A DNA stretch of 64,000 nt from Hirsutella rhossiliensis. Taxonomy: Eukaryota > Ascomycota > Sordariomycetes > Hypocreales > Ophiocordycipitaceae. The DNA lies in NCBI RefSeq assembly GCF_020360975.1, contig NW_025408671.1, forward strand, positions 930,001-994,000, written 5' to 3'. Below, piece after piece: positions 11,640-23,090 of this stretch. The notes beneath the pieces were generated by a model that worked only from the letters and a program-made list of their open reading frames with translations, ran no database searches and had not been told where the DNA came from. The translations under genes and the position numbers were made by a program. Positions within the stretch are counted from its first letter, which is position 1. Each line of letters begins with the position of its first letter.

Positions 11640-13200
11640 TAAGATATAGTATACTAGGCTTAACATAGACTTAACTAAGTTAAACTATATCCCTTAAACT
11701 ATTATAATATAAATTAATACTTAGGCCTAAGCGCTTAATTTAACCTTAAGGTAAAAAGAAGTAAAAGCTAAGCTAGTTAAAGGTAAGACTATATCTTAGC
11801 TAAGACTATATTAGCTAATACTTTAGACGCTAAAGGATAGTAACTAAAACCTAGACTATATCTTTACTACTTTAATATAGATCGCGATAGCTATAGTTTT
11901 AAGCTAAGGGCGAGTATTACTTAAAGGTAATATATAGTTTACCTTAAAGGTAGGAAGGGTAATAAGGGAGGCTAAGAAGGTAAAGAGAAAGTATAGGTAA
12001 GGAAAAAGTAAGGTAAACTAAGAAGACCTATATAAAGTAATAGCGGCTCAAAAGTAAACCGTTTATAAGGTAAGGAGGGCTTACTAGTATAAGTTTTTAA
12101 AGGAAGTTAGCGCCGATAATACTAAGCTTTAAAATATAAAGAGGTAGGCTAGACTTTATAGTAAGCTACTATTAAAACTAACTTATATCCCGCTACTAAT
12201 AAAGAAGGGTAAGGACTAACTAATAGAAACCTTTAAAAACTAAGTAAAAAGCTAGAAGATTATTATATAGTAAGGGGATAAAGACCGATTTCCCTTTTAC
12301 TTATAATAAGGAAAGTACTTATATAGATACTAGCTTAAAAGATCGTAGGAGTAGTAAAAGTAAATAGTATCTTACTAAATAAATAAATAAGGAATAAAAG
12401 GGAGCGCTTTATAAAGGTAGCGATCTTACTAGTAATAAAACTAATACGCGTAACCTAAGCTTAAAAGGGTATAATATTATTCTTATAGCTAGATATTAAG
12501 AGTATATTTAATATAGTAAACTATAATAACCTTATAAAGGAACTAAAACTTTAGAGATACCTTAGATAGCTTATAAGCTTAATATAAAGCTTTATAAGTA
12601 ATAGAAGATCGACCTTTTACTTTAATAAGAGATTCTTAAAGCTAATATAAATACTAATAAAAGTCCTTTAAGGCTCCCCTTTATTTTTAATCTTATTTCT
12701 ATACTATATAACCCCCTTATATAAAAGGCTTAGTATAATATATAGTATTTATACTATTAGCTTTACTAATAATATAAATATAGTTAGTATTAAACTTAAC
12801 AAGGCTATTATAATAGTATACTTAAAGGAGGCTTAGAAGGTATATATAGAGTAAGCGACTAAGTTTATAGTTACTTTTAAACTATTAAATAGCGAGTTAA
12901 TATACTTTATATAAAGGAGATAAGTAATAATAACGGTAGTCTACCTTAAGGCTAATAAGGTAATACTAGTTTAGGAGGCCCGCTTACTAAAGGTATAAGT
13001 ATATTAGAAATTATAATAAAAAGTATACTTAAAGTAGCTTTAAGTAAAGATAAAGCGCTAGACTATAGCCTTAATTAAGCTTATAGCGTTTATATAAGGC
13101 TATACCTTATTAATTTTATATAAAGAGATATAAGAAGTATATTAAAATATATAAAGGTAAAATTAAAAGTAAGGGGTTAGATAAGTAAGGTAGAGATATT
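11640..13200 (+). pseudogene. Tad-like LINE reverse transcriptase relic
   Basis: The plus strand carries a non-LTR retrotransposon RT. Near 12120-12150 the pre-RT text resembles the region after the endonuclease. Around 12670-12715 the frame reads PFIFNLISILYNPLI, matching the PLSPILF...YN segment of LINE RTs. At 12759-12791 it reads SFTNNINIVSI, a RIP-altered version of the GFADDxN catalytic motif. It is followed by KVYIE and FIVTFKLLNSELIYFI, which correspond to the downstream WAxxxGxxFxxxKxELIHF block. This combination is typical of Tad-clade elements of fungi. The 5' ORF and endonuclease are not clearly preserved. There are frame changes and many stops. Confidence 0.6.
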
Positions 13201-15188
13201 TAATTCTTATAAAGGGAGTAATTATAATAAGAGAGTAATTATTATATTTTCTTTATTCTCTTTCTTTCCTCTATCTAACCTCCCTCTTTATACCTATTTA
13301 GTATCTTAATTAGTAAAGAAGATCCTACTTAAAGAAGCTATTAATATCCTTTTAACTACTAAGCTTTTTATTAGTTTTTCCCCTCCTTTCTAGCCGTTAC
13401 TAGTATATCTATCTTATCTCTCGCTACCTTTAAAAGAAGCTATCGCTACTTTTACTTCCCTTTATACCCCTACCTTCCTCTTTATACCTCTTTTTTAGCT
13501 CCTTCCTTAAAACCTATTTTTTAGCTTCCTTAGTCCTTAGGCTACGCTTTATAATAGTACTACTATATATTAATAAGTTTAATAGTTCCTTTATAAAGCT
13601 TAAGCTATAACTACTTTATATAAAAGTAAAAATTTATATTAATAGCGCTATAATAAGGAATATCCTTACTTAATTTAACTATCTTTATATAATCCTATAC
13701 TTATACCTATAAAAGTATCCCTTACTATTTATATATATTAGTAAAAATAAACTAGCTAACCTCTTTATAAAGCTCTATATTAATTATAGTAAACTTAATA
13801 TAGCTAAGTTAGTAGGCTAGGAGCTTATAATACTTTATTAAAAGTAAAATAAAGTTATTTTAACTTACTTAATATAGTTTAAAGAAGTACTATATTAAGT
13901 AAATATTTATAGCTAGCTTAATATAGTAAAGTATAATTACCTTATTATAAGCTTAAATATAGATTAATATATTTATTTAAGTAAAAAGTTTATATTATTA
14001 AATATATATACTAATCTTATTTAGTTTCTTTATAAGCTTAGTAGTTATAAATTTCCTTTTTTAAATTTCTTTTATAGTATAAAAAGAAAATAATACTAGT
14101 AATATAATAAATATCTTTATCTTTATTTTAAAGGCTAAGGATAAAAAGAAGTAGTAATAAAAGGGCTATTATATAGGCTATAGTAGTAAGTGCTATTAGT
14201 TTTTAAAGTACCCGCGCTAAGAGGTATAGGTAAATATACTATAAGTAATAAAGGGGTATATATATTAAGATAAAAAGGGGGTTAGGTTTAATAATAGCGA
14301 CTCTAGTAGTACGTAATCTTAGTAATACCTTTATAGGCTTTATAAGTAGTCTTTTATATATAGTAATAGCTATATAAATAGAATATATACTTATAGCGAT
14401 TAAAAAAGTAGCTAAGATATAAGAAGGCCGTTAATATAATATAATTATAGTAAAAGGAAGTATTTATATAGCCCTATATAAAAGGGAGTAGAGCCTTATA
14501 TACTAAAGTACTATCCTTTATATTATAATACTAAGAGCTATTACTATAAACCGATATAAGGGGGGCGGGATACTATAAGCCTACTAAAGCTAGCTATATA
14601 CTATTTTATATACCTTTACTCCTTAACTATAAATACTTAAGTCTAGCTCTTAAGGCGCGGCTCTTACTAATAATATAATCTATCTAAGAAGCTTTCTTAA
14701 GAGGGTATTATATATTATTTACTAATATCTTTTTCCGCGACTAAGTATATATAGTCCGCGCGAGGGTTCTATCCCCTTAAGTATAGTATTAAGTATTATT
14801 TAAAGTCGCGCTTCTTTAAAGCTATATAAGGGTATAATATATAGGCTTTTACCTTATATAGGCCTAGACTAAGGTCTAGGCTAAGCTTATATATAAGCAG
14901 CCTCTATACTTATATAAGCTAAGCTTATACTTTTTTTTTTCCTTTTATAGATTATTAACCTTCTTTTTATAGACTATACTTAAGCCTATACCTTTATATA
15001 CTTTATAATAATATTTAATCTAAGTAAATAGTAAGGTTAAGTACTAGCCCTTTACTAAGGGACTAATATATAATACCTAGTCTTTAGTTAAATATTATAA
15101 GCTAGGCTAAGAGGGATTTCCTTTATTAATTAAGATATTAAAGAAATATTAAGAAAGGTACTATATAAAGAAAAGAAGGAAAATTAAA
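13201..15188. other. RIP-degraded, unassigned; possible gag-like zinc-knuckle fragment
   Basis: Very AT-rich DNA with no clear gene. On the plus strand at about 14160-14218 the text KGYYIGYSSKCYQFLKYPR (one stop read as Gln) resembles a Cys-rich knuckle with Cys changed to Tyr, so this may be part of a retroelement gag. Near 14870-14895 there is a short hairpin (CCTAGAC and GTCTAGG), followed by repeats of AAGCTTATA. The target site of Copia-1 lies at the right end. Confidence 0.35.
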
Positions 15189-15193
15189 GTAAT

Positions 15194-15395
15194 TGTGGGT
15201 AGGCACCTGCGGCAGCTGCTGCAATGAGACGGTACTAGGGTTAACCTGTGATGTTGTATTCGTCTTGATTCTCTATCTAAGGAGGCAGAGGCCAGCGTGG
15301 AGAAAGGGGGCACGCTGCCCTCAGCCGCACACGTGACCGTACGGGTCACGTGCCAACCATGGTTGGTCACACCACTAGATAGATACATTCCTACA
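15194..15395 (-). repeat. Copia-1 3' LTR (202 bp)
   Basis: The left copy is the 3' LTR because the element is read on the minus strand. It ends in the dinucleotides expected of an LTR and directly abuts the GTAAT target duplication. It carries the same E-box hairpin and 14-bp palindrome as the other copy. Confidence 0.93.
15330..15366. promoter_or_regulatory. E-box inverted repeat and adjacent 14-bp palindrome in the Copia-1 LTR
   Basis: At 15330-15352 two 9-bp arms, CACGTGACC and GGTCACGTG, face each other across 5 bases, so each arm carries a CACGTG E-box. Immediately beside them, 15353-15366 is the perfect palindrome CCAACCATGGTTGG. The block recurs at 21294-21330 in the 5' LTR. CACGTG is the classic site of bHLH regulators, so this may be the transcription control block of the LTR. 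That role is inferred. Confidence 0.6.
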
Positions 15396-15402
15396 CAGGC
15401 AA

Positions 15403-15412
15403 CTCTTCTTTT
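15403..15412 (-). other. Copia-1 polypurine tract candidate
   Basis: On the minus strand the run AAAAGAAGAG lies seven bases before the 3' LTR. A purine run in this place would prime plus-strand DNA synthesis. Confidence 0.5.
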
Positions 15413-15607
15413 GCTGTGAAGCACAGCAACACCTTGAACAGGTCTAAAGGATAGTAGCGTTAAGGCCGTGAAGGAATGTGCCGTGAGGGCGTGTGTCATT
15501 ATTGCCAAAAGTGGGTCCGACGTCTTGTTCTTAGCTGTAGATATCTGGGAAGAAGTGAAGGGTCTTCCTGATAGGAGCAATCATTTGATCATAGGTATAA
15601 GGAGCGG

Positions 15608-18600
15608 TTAGGAACGTTGTACGTATCCTTCGACTCGAATTGTCAGACTATTGGTATCGATGAAGCGTTCCAGGGCTCGGTTTGGTGATGCTTTCGTCAT
15701 TGCATCTGCTGGGTTGTCTGCGCCGTTGATCCAACGAATATCTGTTATCTCTCTCTTCTCGTATGACTGGCGAAGGGCCATGATATCAATCATCAATCGT
15801 TTTCCTTCGTCGTACCGAGCTTGACTAGGCATTCGTAGAGAGTACGAATCCGTACAGACGATGAGAGGGATAGGAGGAAGGTTGAGTCGTTCCGTAATTA
15901 TCTTCATAGTCATCGCAAGGAGATGCCTATGTCGAATCCGTTGGCCATACCGTAGATCTCTGATGCTAGGACGCTACGGGTAACACGTTTGCACTTTGTT
16001 GAACTCCAGTGTACGATGTTACCACTAATCTCGAACTGTTTTTCTTTGTGGTTTGTCTCGTTAACGAGGGTAATGACCTAGTTGGGAGGATAAGTCCTTG
16101 TTGTTTGCGAAAGAACCATCGGTGAAAACCATCAGCTTTGCAGTAGCTAGATCAATTGGTTTGTACGTGAGGCCACGTAGTTGGTGATCCATTTGCCATT
16201 GCAGTCGCTTGTTCAAAATTGCGTAATCTTTATCCTCAGGGGTCTGTACTTGGGCGGCGACTGAAACATCGAAAGAAGCTTCCGGTTGAGCAATTGAAGC
16301 AATGTATGAGGCTCGCGCTCGTTCCTCAACGTAGCGCTGGTGACGATCAATTGCTTTAGGGTCAATGGTGGTCATTTTGCTGCTTGTCCCTTCTGTTGAA
16401 GTAAAGGATCCTTTCTTAAGGGGTTATTATTCAGCAACGTCAGTCTTGCACCATTAAAGTCAACCGTTGTTCCGTATGTGATGTCAGTCTTGGGCTTGGA
16501 ACGAAATTCTGCCTTTTGTAGCTCTTCTTCTTCACGGGTAGAAAAGTTGTTCGTTCCAAGGATGAGGTGTCATCAGTTTGCATTCAACAATACCGAGCGT
16601 GTCAGGGCCAGTATTCGAAATCAGTAGGCAGGAGTCATAGGTGGAGGTAGACATATCCAGCTTTTCGAGGTGATGCTGCTGATATGTGCGGAACCAATGG
16701 ACTCCGGCTTCTGCGATACCGTACAGGGCTTAATAACACGAATAATTGTTCCGTTAGGGTATTTGCCTTGTAGTTCCGTGGGCAAATACGTAAGAATGGT
16801 CCGGAAAGCTTGGTCTGGGATTGCGGGTATGCCTGAGTGATATCACGGAGGGAGAGGTTATGCCGTAGTTTTGAAGAAGTCCGGGGCAATAGCGAGGATG
16901 AGTCTCTGGCTAACGCGTTGAATTGTCGGAGATTGCGTCAGGAGGGTGGTCTTCTCAAAGTCGTTATGTCCTTGAATAACAAGTCGAGACTTTTCGTAGG
17001 GCTTAGTGTTGATTCCTTTGACTTCACGAACCATTCGAGAGCGAAAGATTCTATAGTTTCCATGAGTCATTTGATCGTATCGTTCAAATTGGAATACACC
17101 GCGCCAACGAGGTCAGTAATCTCTTTGTTATCGGATTCTTCGAAGGGGTCACCAGGAGAGGTGATTATGCCATCAGACCGTAGCTTGAGGAAAGAGCTTG
17201 TGCATCTTCCTCCTTTTGGGTCAAGCTCTGGTCTACGGCAGGCCATCATGATCAAATCCTTTGGCTTGTTCTTTGATCCTGGTGGGCGTCCTCTCTTGCG
17301 GGGGCGGGGTTCGGGTCGGGCAGGCAGGTCCGTTAGGGTCTTAACGGGGTCTTGAGCCGGTTGTTCATTAAGATCTGAACGAATGCCTGAGGGTCTGTGT
17401 CGTGTGTAGGGTCGGAAAGAGTGGTATCATCACGCAGATACGGTTGTACAAGGGTCGATCGAAAGACTTGGGGGCCGTTGACTGTGTCAATGGTGATGTT
17501 ATGGCTATCAATCGATGCAATCTTGAAGGGTCCTTGCCAACCGTCTTTCTCTCTCCAAACGCGAACTTCACTTTGCAGCGGGAGGATAGCACTTCTGTCG
17601 TGCTCGGGCCGTTGCGTGCATGGAGGGCATCCTTAACTCGTCTTTCTGCCGAGAGTTGGCGGAGCATTTTCATCGCTTTCTGCATAGCTTCCGATCTTTT
17701 GAGGGTGGAAGCGGAAGGGGGCGAGTCTGTAGATACGCGAGGTATGCGCCGAAAACAAGCAACGTAGGCACAAGACCGTCAGGTCCTGCCGTATCATTGA
17801 TTGCTTTAACAGCCATTTGAAGGACTGTTTCGGCGGAAGTGGTGTGGCCAATCTCAGCATGGAGGATGTTAAAGGCGCGTCGGAGGGTGCGTGATAGCGT
17901 TCAATCTTTCCAATGGACCAATGCGTCTCAACAGGTACTTGAGAGCATTTGATTCCATAATCTTTGCTTCGTTCCGGAATTCGAGAGAAGCAAAGTTAGT
18001 TCCTGCATCATGACGGAGGGTATCAGGAGGTCCAAGATACGTGTCGATCCAGAGGGTCCGGAGGGTCTCCCATGTATCTTTAGCTGACATTGACGGTAAA
18101 AATCTGGCTCCTTGAAAGCAGTAGCTGAGTCCACAACGTGTAGAACAGGGCGTTGTGGTGTTCCTAGGTGCATCACATCAACGATGATTTCGTAGTTGAA
18201 CTCTTGATCATCGTTAAGGGTGAACTTGAAGCGGCGTGGGGCTTGTGAGTGCATTTGACAGTGGTGACAGAACTTAGAGATAGTCTCTAATGTGTCTATC
18301 GAGACGTCACTGTGCCCGGCTTGCTTCAAGAGGTGATGGAGCCTAGGGACTGCTGGGTGTCCAAAGCGTCGGTGAAGTGTACGAATCTCTGTTTCCGTAA
18401 GAAACGAGATGGACTCTTCATCTTTCGTAAGGAAGAACCAGGGATGTCCCCATTTGCGTACGACTGGAATGCTTGTAGGGCGATTAGTACAATGATTAGT
18501 ACAATTGATGGTATCTGTGATGTTGTTGAAATAGATACCAAGCCGGTCCATATCAGCAAGGCAGAGCAAAAGGGAGTTGGGGTTTGAAGGACGTGGAACG

Positions 18601-20712
18601 TGATCCTTCCGAGGGTGTGTTAAGGGCGACTGTGCCGAGGAGTGGATGGCGTCGCTGTTGCCGAATTTGATGGAGGCCTGGCCGGATGTGGAGCTGTCGA
18701 GAGCTACAGAAGGTCTTCTCGTTGTAGGGCGATGTACTGAGAGTATCCTGCTGTGGAAAATGTTGCTGCACCTGTGTCGATCATGATACCTTGGAATCTA
18801 TCCCTTGAATAGCGATCTTCAATAATAAATTGCGAGGCTGGAACAACGGTTTGATCCGTCTGATAGACGTCTTCTCCTGTGATCAAATGATTGAATGCCT
18901 GTTGACAGAGCATTTGGCTTGCTTGCCATTGTTCCGGGTGATCGTTGGTGCTATTGTCATGTTCTTCCCATGTATCTTCAGTGTCATCAAAGCTGCTCAT
19001 CTCATGACCTTCGTAGTCTAGAATATAGCCTCCGATGTCCGTGAGTTGTACACCTATGAAGTGACATTGAGTGATATGTTGGTCCTTGGCCTTTGCCGTT
19101 CATCCGTAGAGTGTTTAGTTGACCAACAGCCTTCTTGTCCACAAACAAAACACTTCTTCGTCCAGTTTCGGTTACTGTAGCTATGATTGTAGTTACTACG
19201 GCTTTGAGGCCGGTAGTTTCCACGGTTGTAGCTTTGTCTGTATCCGCGGCTGGGTCGTTGACCTGAATATCCGTATCTACCTCGAGAGCGGTTGTTATTG
19301 TATCGACGGTCGAGGTAGTACTGATGGTGTGGATCGTTATGATCGAATGATCCAGCAAAGTCAAGGGAAATTGAGAAGTTGTTATGAGGGCAAGATGGGT
19401 TTCAACGGATGCACGAAGATCTGCAAGAAGGTGCTCGACGTTATCGGCGGGTTTGAAAAGAGCGTATTGGAGTTCGGGTACTCCACGGCATGCTTTCATA
19501 AGCGTTGTACGCAGTAGAAGGTCTCCTCCGTACTCCTGCCAAGGGCTCGTTGGCAGAGCTGAAGCTTATCAAAGAGGGTTTGAAGCACTTCGTGGGGGGT
19601 CTTCGAAGCATCTTGGGCACGGATGGAGTTAAAGGTTATTGTTGTCCAGTCAGTATGGTAGTGGACATGGTTGACTTCCGTGTCAAAGTGTTGTTTGAAG
19701 ATATCATACGCTTGTCGGAACGTCGTAGCCCATGTGATCTTATCAAGATAGAATCTTTGGGCTCTTCCATCAAGGATCCGGGAAAGAGTGCGTGAAATTG
19801 TGACGGTTTCACTTGGATATGAGAGCAGTTGCTTAAGAAGAGGCGGAGCTTATCATCAAGGAGATCGTACGGCTCTCCTGTGTAGTTCCGATCTTTGTTC
19901 CAGGTCTTCATAAACTTCTGCTGGATGTCGCTATCGACGATAGCGTTCGGGATGTTATCCGGGGGGAGTTTCATGTATTCTCCAAAGGTTGCAGGGCCGG
20001 ATAAGTGTTCGGGGATGGGGTTGGTGACGGGTTGGACGAGATCGGGGTTCTGGAAGCGGTAGGAAGTCGGATGAATAGTAAGAGAGGTCGGAGCAGGTTT
20101 ATCTTGGATAGTCGGAGCAGGAGTAGGTGCGTTAGGAGGGCTCGTTAGGGTCTTAATAGGTTGTGGTTCGTTAAGACCTTGATGAGGTGCTGCTAAGGGC
20201 GTAACTGATGGTGAAGGAGGTTGAGACGGATGGGGATTAGTGGAAGCATTTGATCCTAGTAATGCTGTCTGCCTCCTGAAGGCAGCAGTCCTCTCATCAA
20301 ACACCATCTCCGTAAACTCCTGCTCTGGCCAGGTTTGTGGGTTCTCGATAGTTTGTAATATGAGAAATTGTGTTGCGAATTTCCCCCTTTGTGAACCTGT
20401 GTAGATACCTCTTTTCCTTAGTAGTTTCCTGAGGGCTCTCTTGTATTCATTCAGGGCGCGGTCCCATGTGTCTTCGGTCCATTCTTCAAAATGCTGTTGG
20501 AAGTAACCAAGGAGGTCGTATCCTTGATCACTGCCAGATTGAACGATGAATATGAACTTTGCCACATATGTCGTTACTGCGATCTTGTCCTTTTCGTCGT
20601 GTGTGATATCGTTGTCCCAAAGGTCGATATTAATTTGTCGGAATGCGGATGCTTGGATGTCTAGTGCCTGCATCTGGTCGCATATTTCTTCGAGCTGGGC
20701 TTCTGGGGACAT
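15608..20712 (-). pseudogene. Copia-1 gag-pol polyprotein, frameshifted
   Basis: The likely start is the Met of MSPEAQLEEI at 20712 and the stop is at 15608-15610. Gag occupies about 19000-20712 and ends in the zinc knuckle CFVCGQEGCWSTKH (about 19110-19155), a C-x2-C-x4-C-x4-H variant. A protease motif MIDTGAA lies near 18767-18790. The integrase has HRRFGHP and CHHC zinc ligands (about 18250-18400), VDV near 18180, DAGTNF near 18010 and KIERYH near 17900. RT has QTDDT near 16570-16590 in place of YVDD. RNase H has TDGSFANN near 16110, and ADAMTKASP follows near 15690. The reading frame shifts at least five times (for example near 19790, 18750, 18095, 17870 and 16590), always by small indels, so this copy cannot make a full polyprotein. 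Few RIP-type stops are present. Confidence 0.88.
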
Positions 20713-21157
20713 AGCTCGGGCGGTCAGGGCTATCGTGATCAAATGAATGAGACGATGTGGGGTTCGTATTGGTCTCTTCGTATACGAGTTGTCGCTAATA
20801 GGAGGTCGAGCGTCGCGTACTAAGTAGGTCGTTCGCGGCCAGACTGAACTGACGGGGATCTTGCTACTTAACGTCAAGGGTCGAACGTTCTTACTAGTTG
20901 TTTGCGATGTGGTCGCCTGTCGATTCCGGTGCTCACGGCTAGGCAAACTAGCGGGCGATCGTAATCAACAGTTGGAAGGACTCTCGCGCGGCTGGGCAAA
21001 CCAGCGGGAGATTCCTTGTTCTTAGCACAAATAACCTTCTTCTGAGCGCTACTCAGGGCCACAGTAAAGTGACGCGGACTATAGCACCTTCGAAGGTTGA
21101 GGAATTTGTCTCTTCTACTTAGCTGTCTGTGACGGGCGTGGGCCGGTCACTGATCAG

Positions 21158-21359
21158 TGTGGGTAGGCACCTGCGGCAGCTGCTGCAATGAGACAGTACT
21201 AGGGTTAACCTGTGATGTTGTATTCGTCTTGATTCTCTATCTAAGGAGGCAGAGGCCAGCGTGGAGAAAGGGGGCACGCTGCCCTCAGCCGCACACGTGA
21301 CCGTACGGGTCACGTGCCAACCATGGTTGGTCACACCACTAGATAGATACATTCCTACA
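21158..21359 (-). repeat. Copia-1 5' LTR (202 bp)
   Basis: The right copy is the 5' LTR and should hold the promoter for the minus-strand transcript. It is the same length as the other LTR, with a single base difference. The GTAAT duplication follows at 21360-21364. The E-box hairpin lies at 21294-21316 and the 14-bp palindrome at 21317-21330. I could not match the sequence just inside it (CTGATCAGTGACC on the minus strand) to a particular tRNA primer. Confidence 0.93.
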
Positions 21360-21364
21360 GTAAT

Positions 21365-21779
21365 ATAATAATTAATTTTTTACCTTTATTATTACTCTTT
21401 AAAAATTTAAATAATTCTATATTACCTTTATTAATTTTACTTTTATATATTTTATATATACTTCTTATCTCTTTTATTATATAAGATATAAGCTTAGGAT
21501 AAGGTAGTAAACTACTCCTTATAATTTCTAGTTAAACTATATATAATATACTTAAGTATACTTAAGGTTTAACTTTTAAAGGTATAACCTAGTAATTAAT
21601 ATATATATTATCCTTTAATAAATATAATCTTATAAGATACTTAATTAAGTTACTTTTTTTATATTAGTAATAATACCTACTAGTTAAAAGTATACCTTAT
21701 TATTATTATTATTCGTTTTAAGTTTAATTATTTTTTCCTCCTTATTAGGACCCTTACTAAGCTACGTTATTAAAAGACG
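21365..21779. other. AT-rich spacer, nothing recognised
   Basis: This continues the RIP-type DNA into which Copia-1 inserted. It contains a short run of ATT trinucleotides near 21702-21713. No coding text was seen on either strand. Composition changes sharply to GC-rich at about 21780. Confidence 0.5.
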
Positions 21780-21901
21780 TGTCTCTTACACCTCTTTTCA
21801 TCGCCTCAGTCATAATAGCTTAGGCAACGCGTTATCGCCGCTCCCGACAAGCCATCCGCATCCTGCCCGGTTCTTGGCCTCAAATAGGCACGCCTTGACG
21901 C

Positions 21902-22444
21902 TTGGCGCCGGCCCCGTTCCTTACTAGGACATTGCGACAGTCGCCAGCGAGGCCGCGACGACTCCAGAACTCTGCAATGGCGAGGAAGACATCTTCGGCT
22001 CGCCCAGATACCCAACTTCGGTCGCGCAAGGACAGGACGACAAATCGAATCGAGATCCCGCTCTCCTCCAAGCGGCGCCGCTATGTTCCCGGCAGCGGCC
22101 CGCCCCTTCAGCGCATCTCCATACTGCCACCCGAAGACTCGACCGCCTACATTGTGGAGCGCATTCTGCTGCCCTCGCTAGGGCATGCTGCCGACGGCAA
22201 GCCGCTCCCAAAGCGCATGACCTATATTATCGGATGGCGCGATCTCCCCGCCGCGCGGCACCTAGTCCCTGCCATGAAGATCCTTAACTATGTCTCGCCG
22301 CGAGCGCTCGAGGAATGGGAGTCTAATAGGGAGGTAGAGCTTGCAGAAGACCGACGGAAGCAAGCCGACGAAAAGGACGTGGGCGAAAAGCAGGGCTGGC
22401 CGCCGGCCTATATTAAAACCGGGTCCCCTACTATAAAAGACTAA
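21902..22444 (+). CDS. chromodomain-like protein, isolated GC-rich ORF
   Basis: This is an uninterrupted 180-codon ORF in a GC-rich island (about 21780-22430) surrounded by RIP-type DNA. The N-terminal 60 residues are basic and rich in Arg, Ser and Pro. From about residue 80 the text AYIVERILLP, then MTYIIGWRDLP, then LVPAMKILNYVSPRALEEWE follows the chromodomain layout: YxVExIL, YxxxW, and a C-terminal helix ending in an aromatic residue. An acidic, charged tail follows. A second Met at 21977 is an alternative start. Chromodomains usually bind methylated histone tails. The last 10 or so codons run into AT-rich sequence, so the natural end may be lost. It could be a small host gene, a fragment of a larger gene, or a domain left by a transposon. 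Whether it is expressed is unknown. Confidence 0.6.
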   Translation: MAPAPFLTRTLRQSPARPRRLQNSAMARKTSSARPDTQLRSRKDRTTNRIEIPLSSKRRRYVPGSGPPLQRISILPPEDSTAYIVERILLPSLGHAADGKPLPKRMTYIIGWRDLPAARHLVPAMKILNYVSPRALEEWESNREVELAEDRRKQADEKDVGEKQGWPPAYIKTGSPTIKD

Positions 22445-22790
22445 AATATACTCTTAGAATATTCTTTCTATTATATAGCTTAATATATTAAAAAGAAATA
22501 CTCCTATAAGGCCTTATAGTAGTCTTAAGCTAGCTATAGTATATTAAAATCGAAATAAATAATTATATTAGATTTTTATTACTTATTTACCTTTTAACTT
22601 AAATAGTATATTAGCTTTAAGATAAGAGTAAGTTAAAAAGCAACCTAATAGTAATAGGTAAAAAAAGGTTACTACTATATATAGAATTTTTATAATAATA
22701 AAATTATACTAATATAATAAGCTTAAGATTAAATTAAAGTAAATTTAAGATAATTATTAAAACTAAAGTAAAAGCTATTATTATTATTAC
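22445..22790. other. AT-rich spacer, nothing recognised
   Basis: RIP-type sequence between the chromodomain-like ORF and the first 66-bp direct repeat. No coding pattern or repeat structure was identified. Confidence 0.5.
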
Positions 22791-22856
22791 GAAAAAGATA
22801 TAGCTGCCTATTAAATATAAGCGACAGCGTTAATTAATATATATAGTATACGCGAT
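22791..22856 (+). repeat. 66-bp direct repeat, left copy
   Basis: Matches 23091-23156 at an offset of exactly 300 bp, with differences that are almost all transitions. The shared core includes GCCTATTAAATATAAGCGA and AGCGTTAATTAA. The copies flank 234 bp of richer, non-coding sequence (22857-23090) containing GGGTAACCCTTCTACCC. Possibilities are a miniature terminal-repeat element or an unequal tandem repeat. Confidence 0.65.
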
Positions 22857-23090
22857 ATACCCCCTTAGGGAAACCGGGTTAATTCGTCCTAGGATACCTA
22901 GATATCTAAGACTATAGAGGGAATTTTTATATAGGTAGGACCTATACTAAAACCGCGCTTAATTACGCTAGCGGGACTTAAACTATAGGCCTTCGGGTAA
23001 TACGCGCTAGGCTAGCTAGAAGAAGTACGTACGTAGTTACCGGGAAGGTTCTAGAGGGGTAACCCTTCTACCCGGGCTTATAACTATTAT

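Larger units (their letters stand above)
15194..21359 (-). mobile_element. Copia-1: young, GC-rich Ty1/Copia LTR retrotransposon
   Basis: This is a 6166-bp element with two 202-bp LTRs that start TG and end CA. The 5-bp target duplication GTAAT occurs at 15189-15193 and 21360-21364. The domain order on the minus strand (gag, protease, integrase, RT, RNase H) is the Copia order. I counted one difference between the LTRs (G at about 15231, A in the other copy). Base composition is normal, unlike the RIP-altered DNA on both sides, so it inserted after that DNA had decayed. Despite the near-identical LTRs, the internal coding sequence is broken by several small frameshifts. Confidence 0.93.

Noticed and set aside
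14755..14785. tRNA-like B box (GGGTTCTATCCCC)
   Set aside because: The T-arm-like stem can pair, but I found no matching acceptor stem, D arm or anticodon arm upstream. At most a decayed SINE or chance.
15161..15580. 139-codon minus-strand ORF across the Copia-1 3' LTR
   Set aside because: It spans the LTR and the element boundary into flanking DNA; a near-copy recurs in the other LTR. Not a gene.
17397..17767. plus-strand ORFs opposite Copia-1 integrase-RT
   Set aside because: They overlap recognised minus-strand domains in antisense, with no protein-like motifs of their own.
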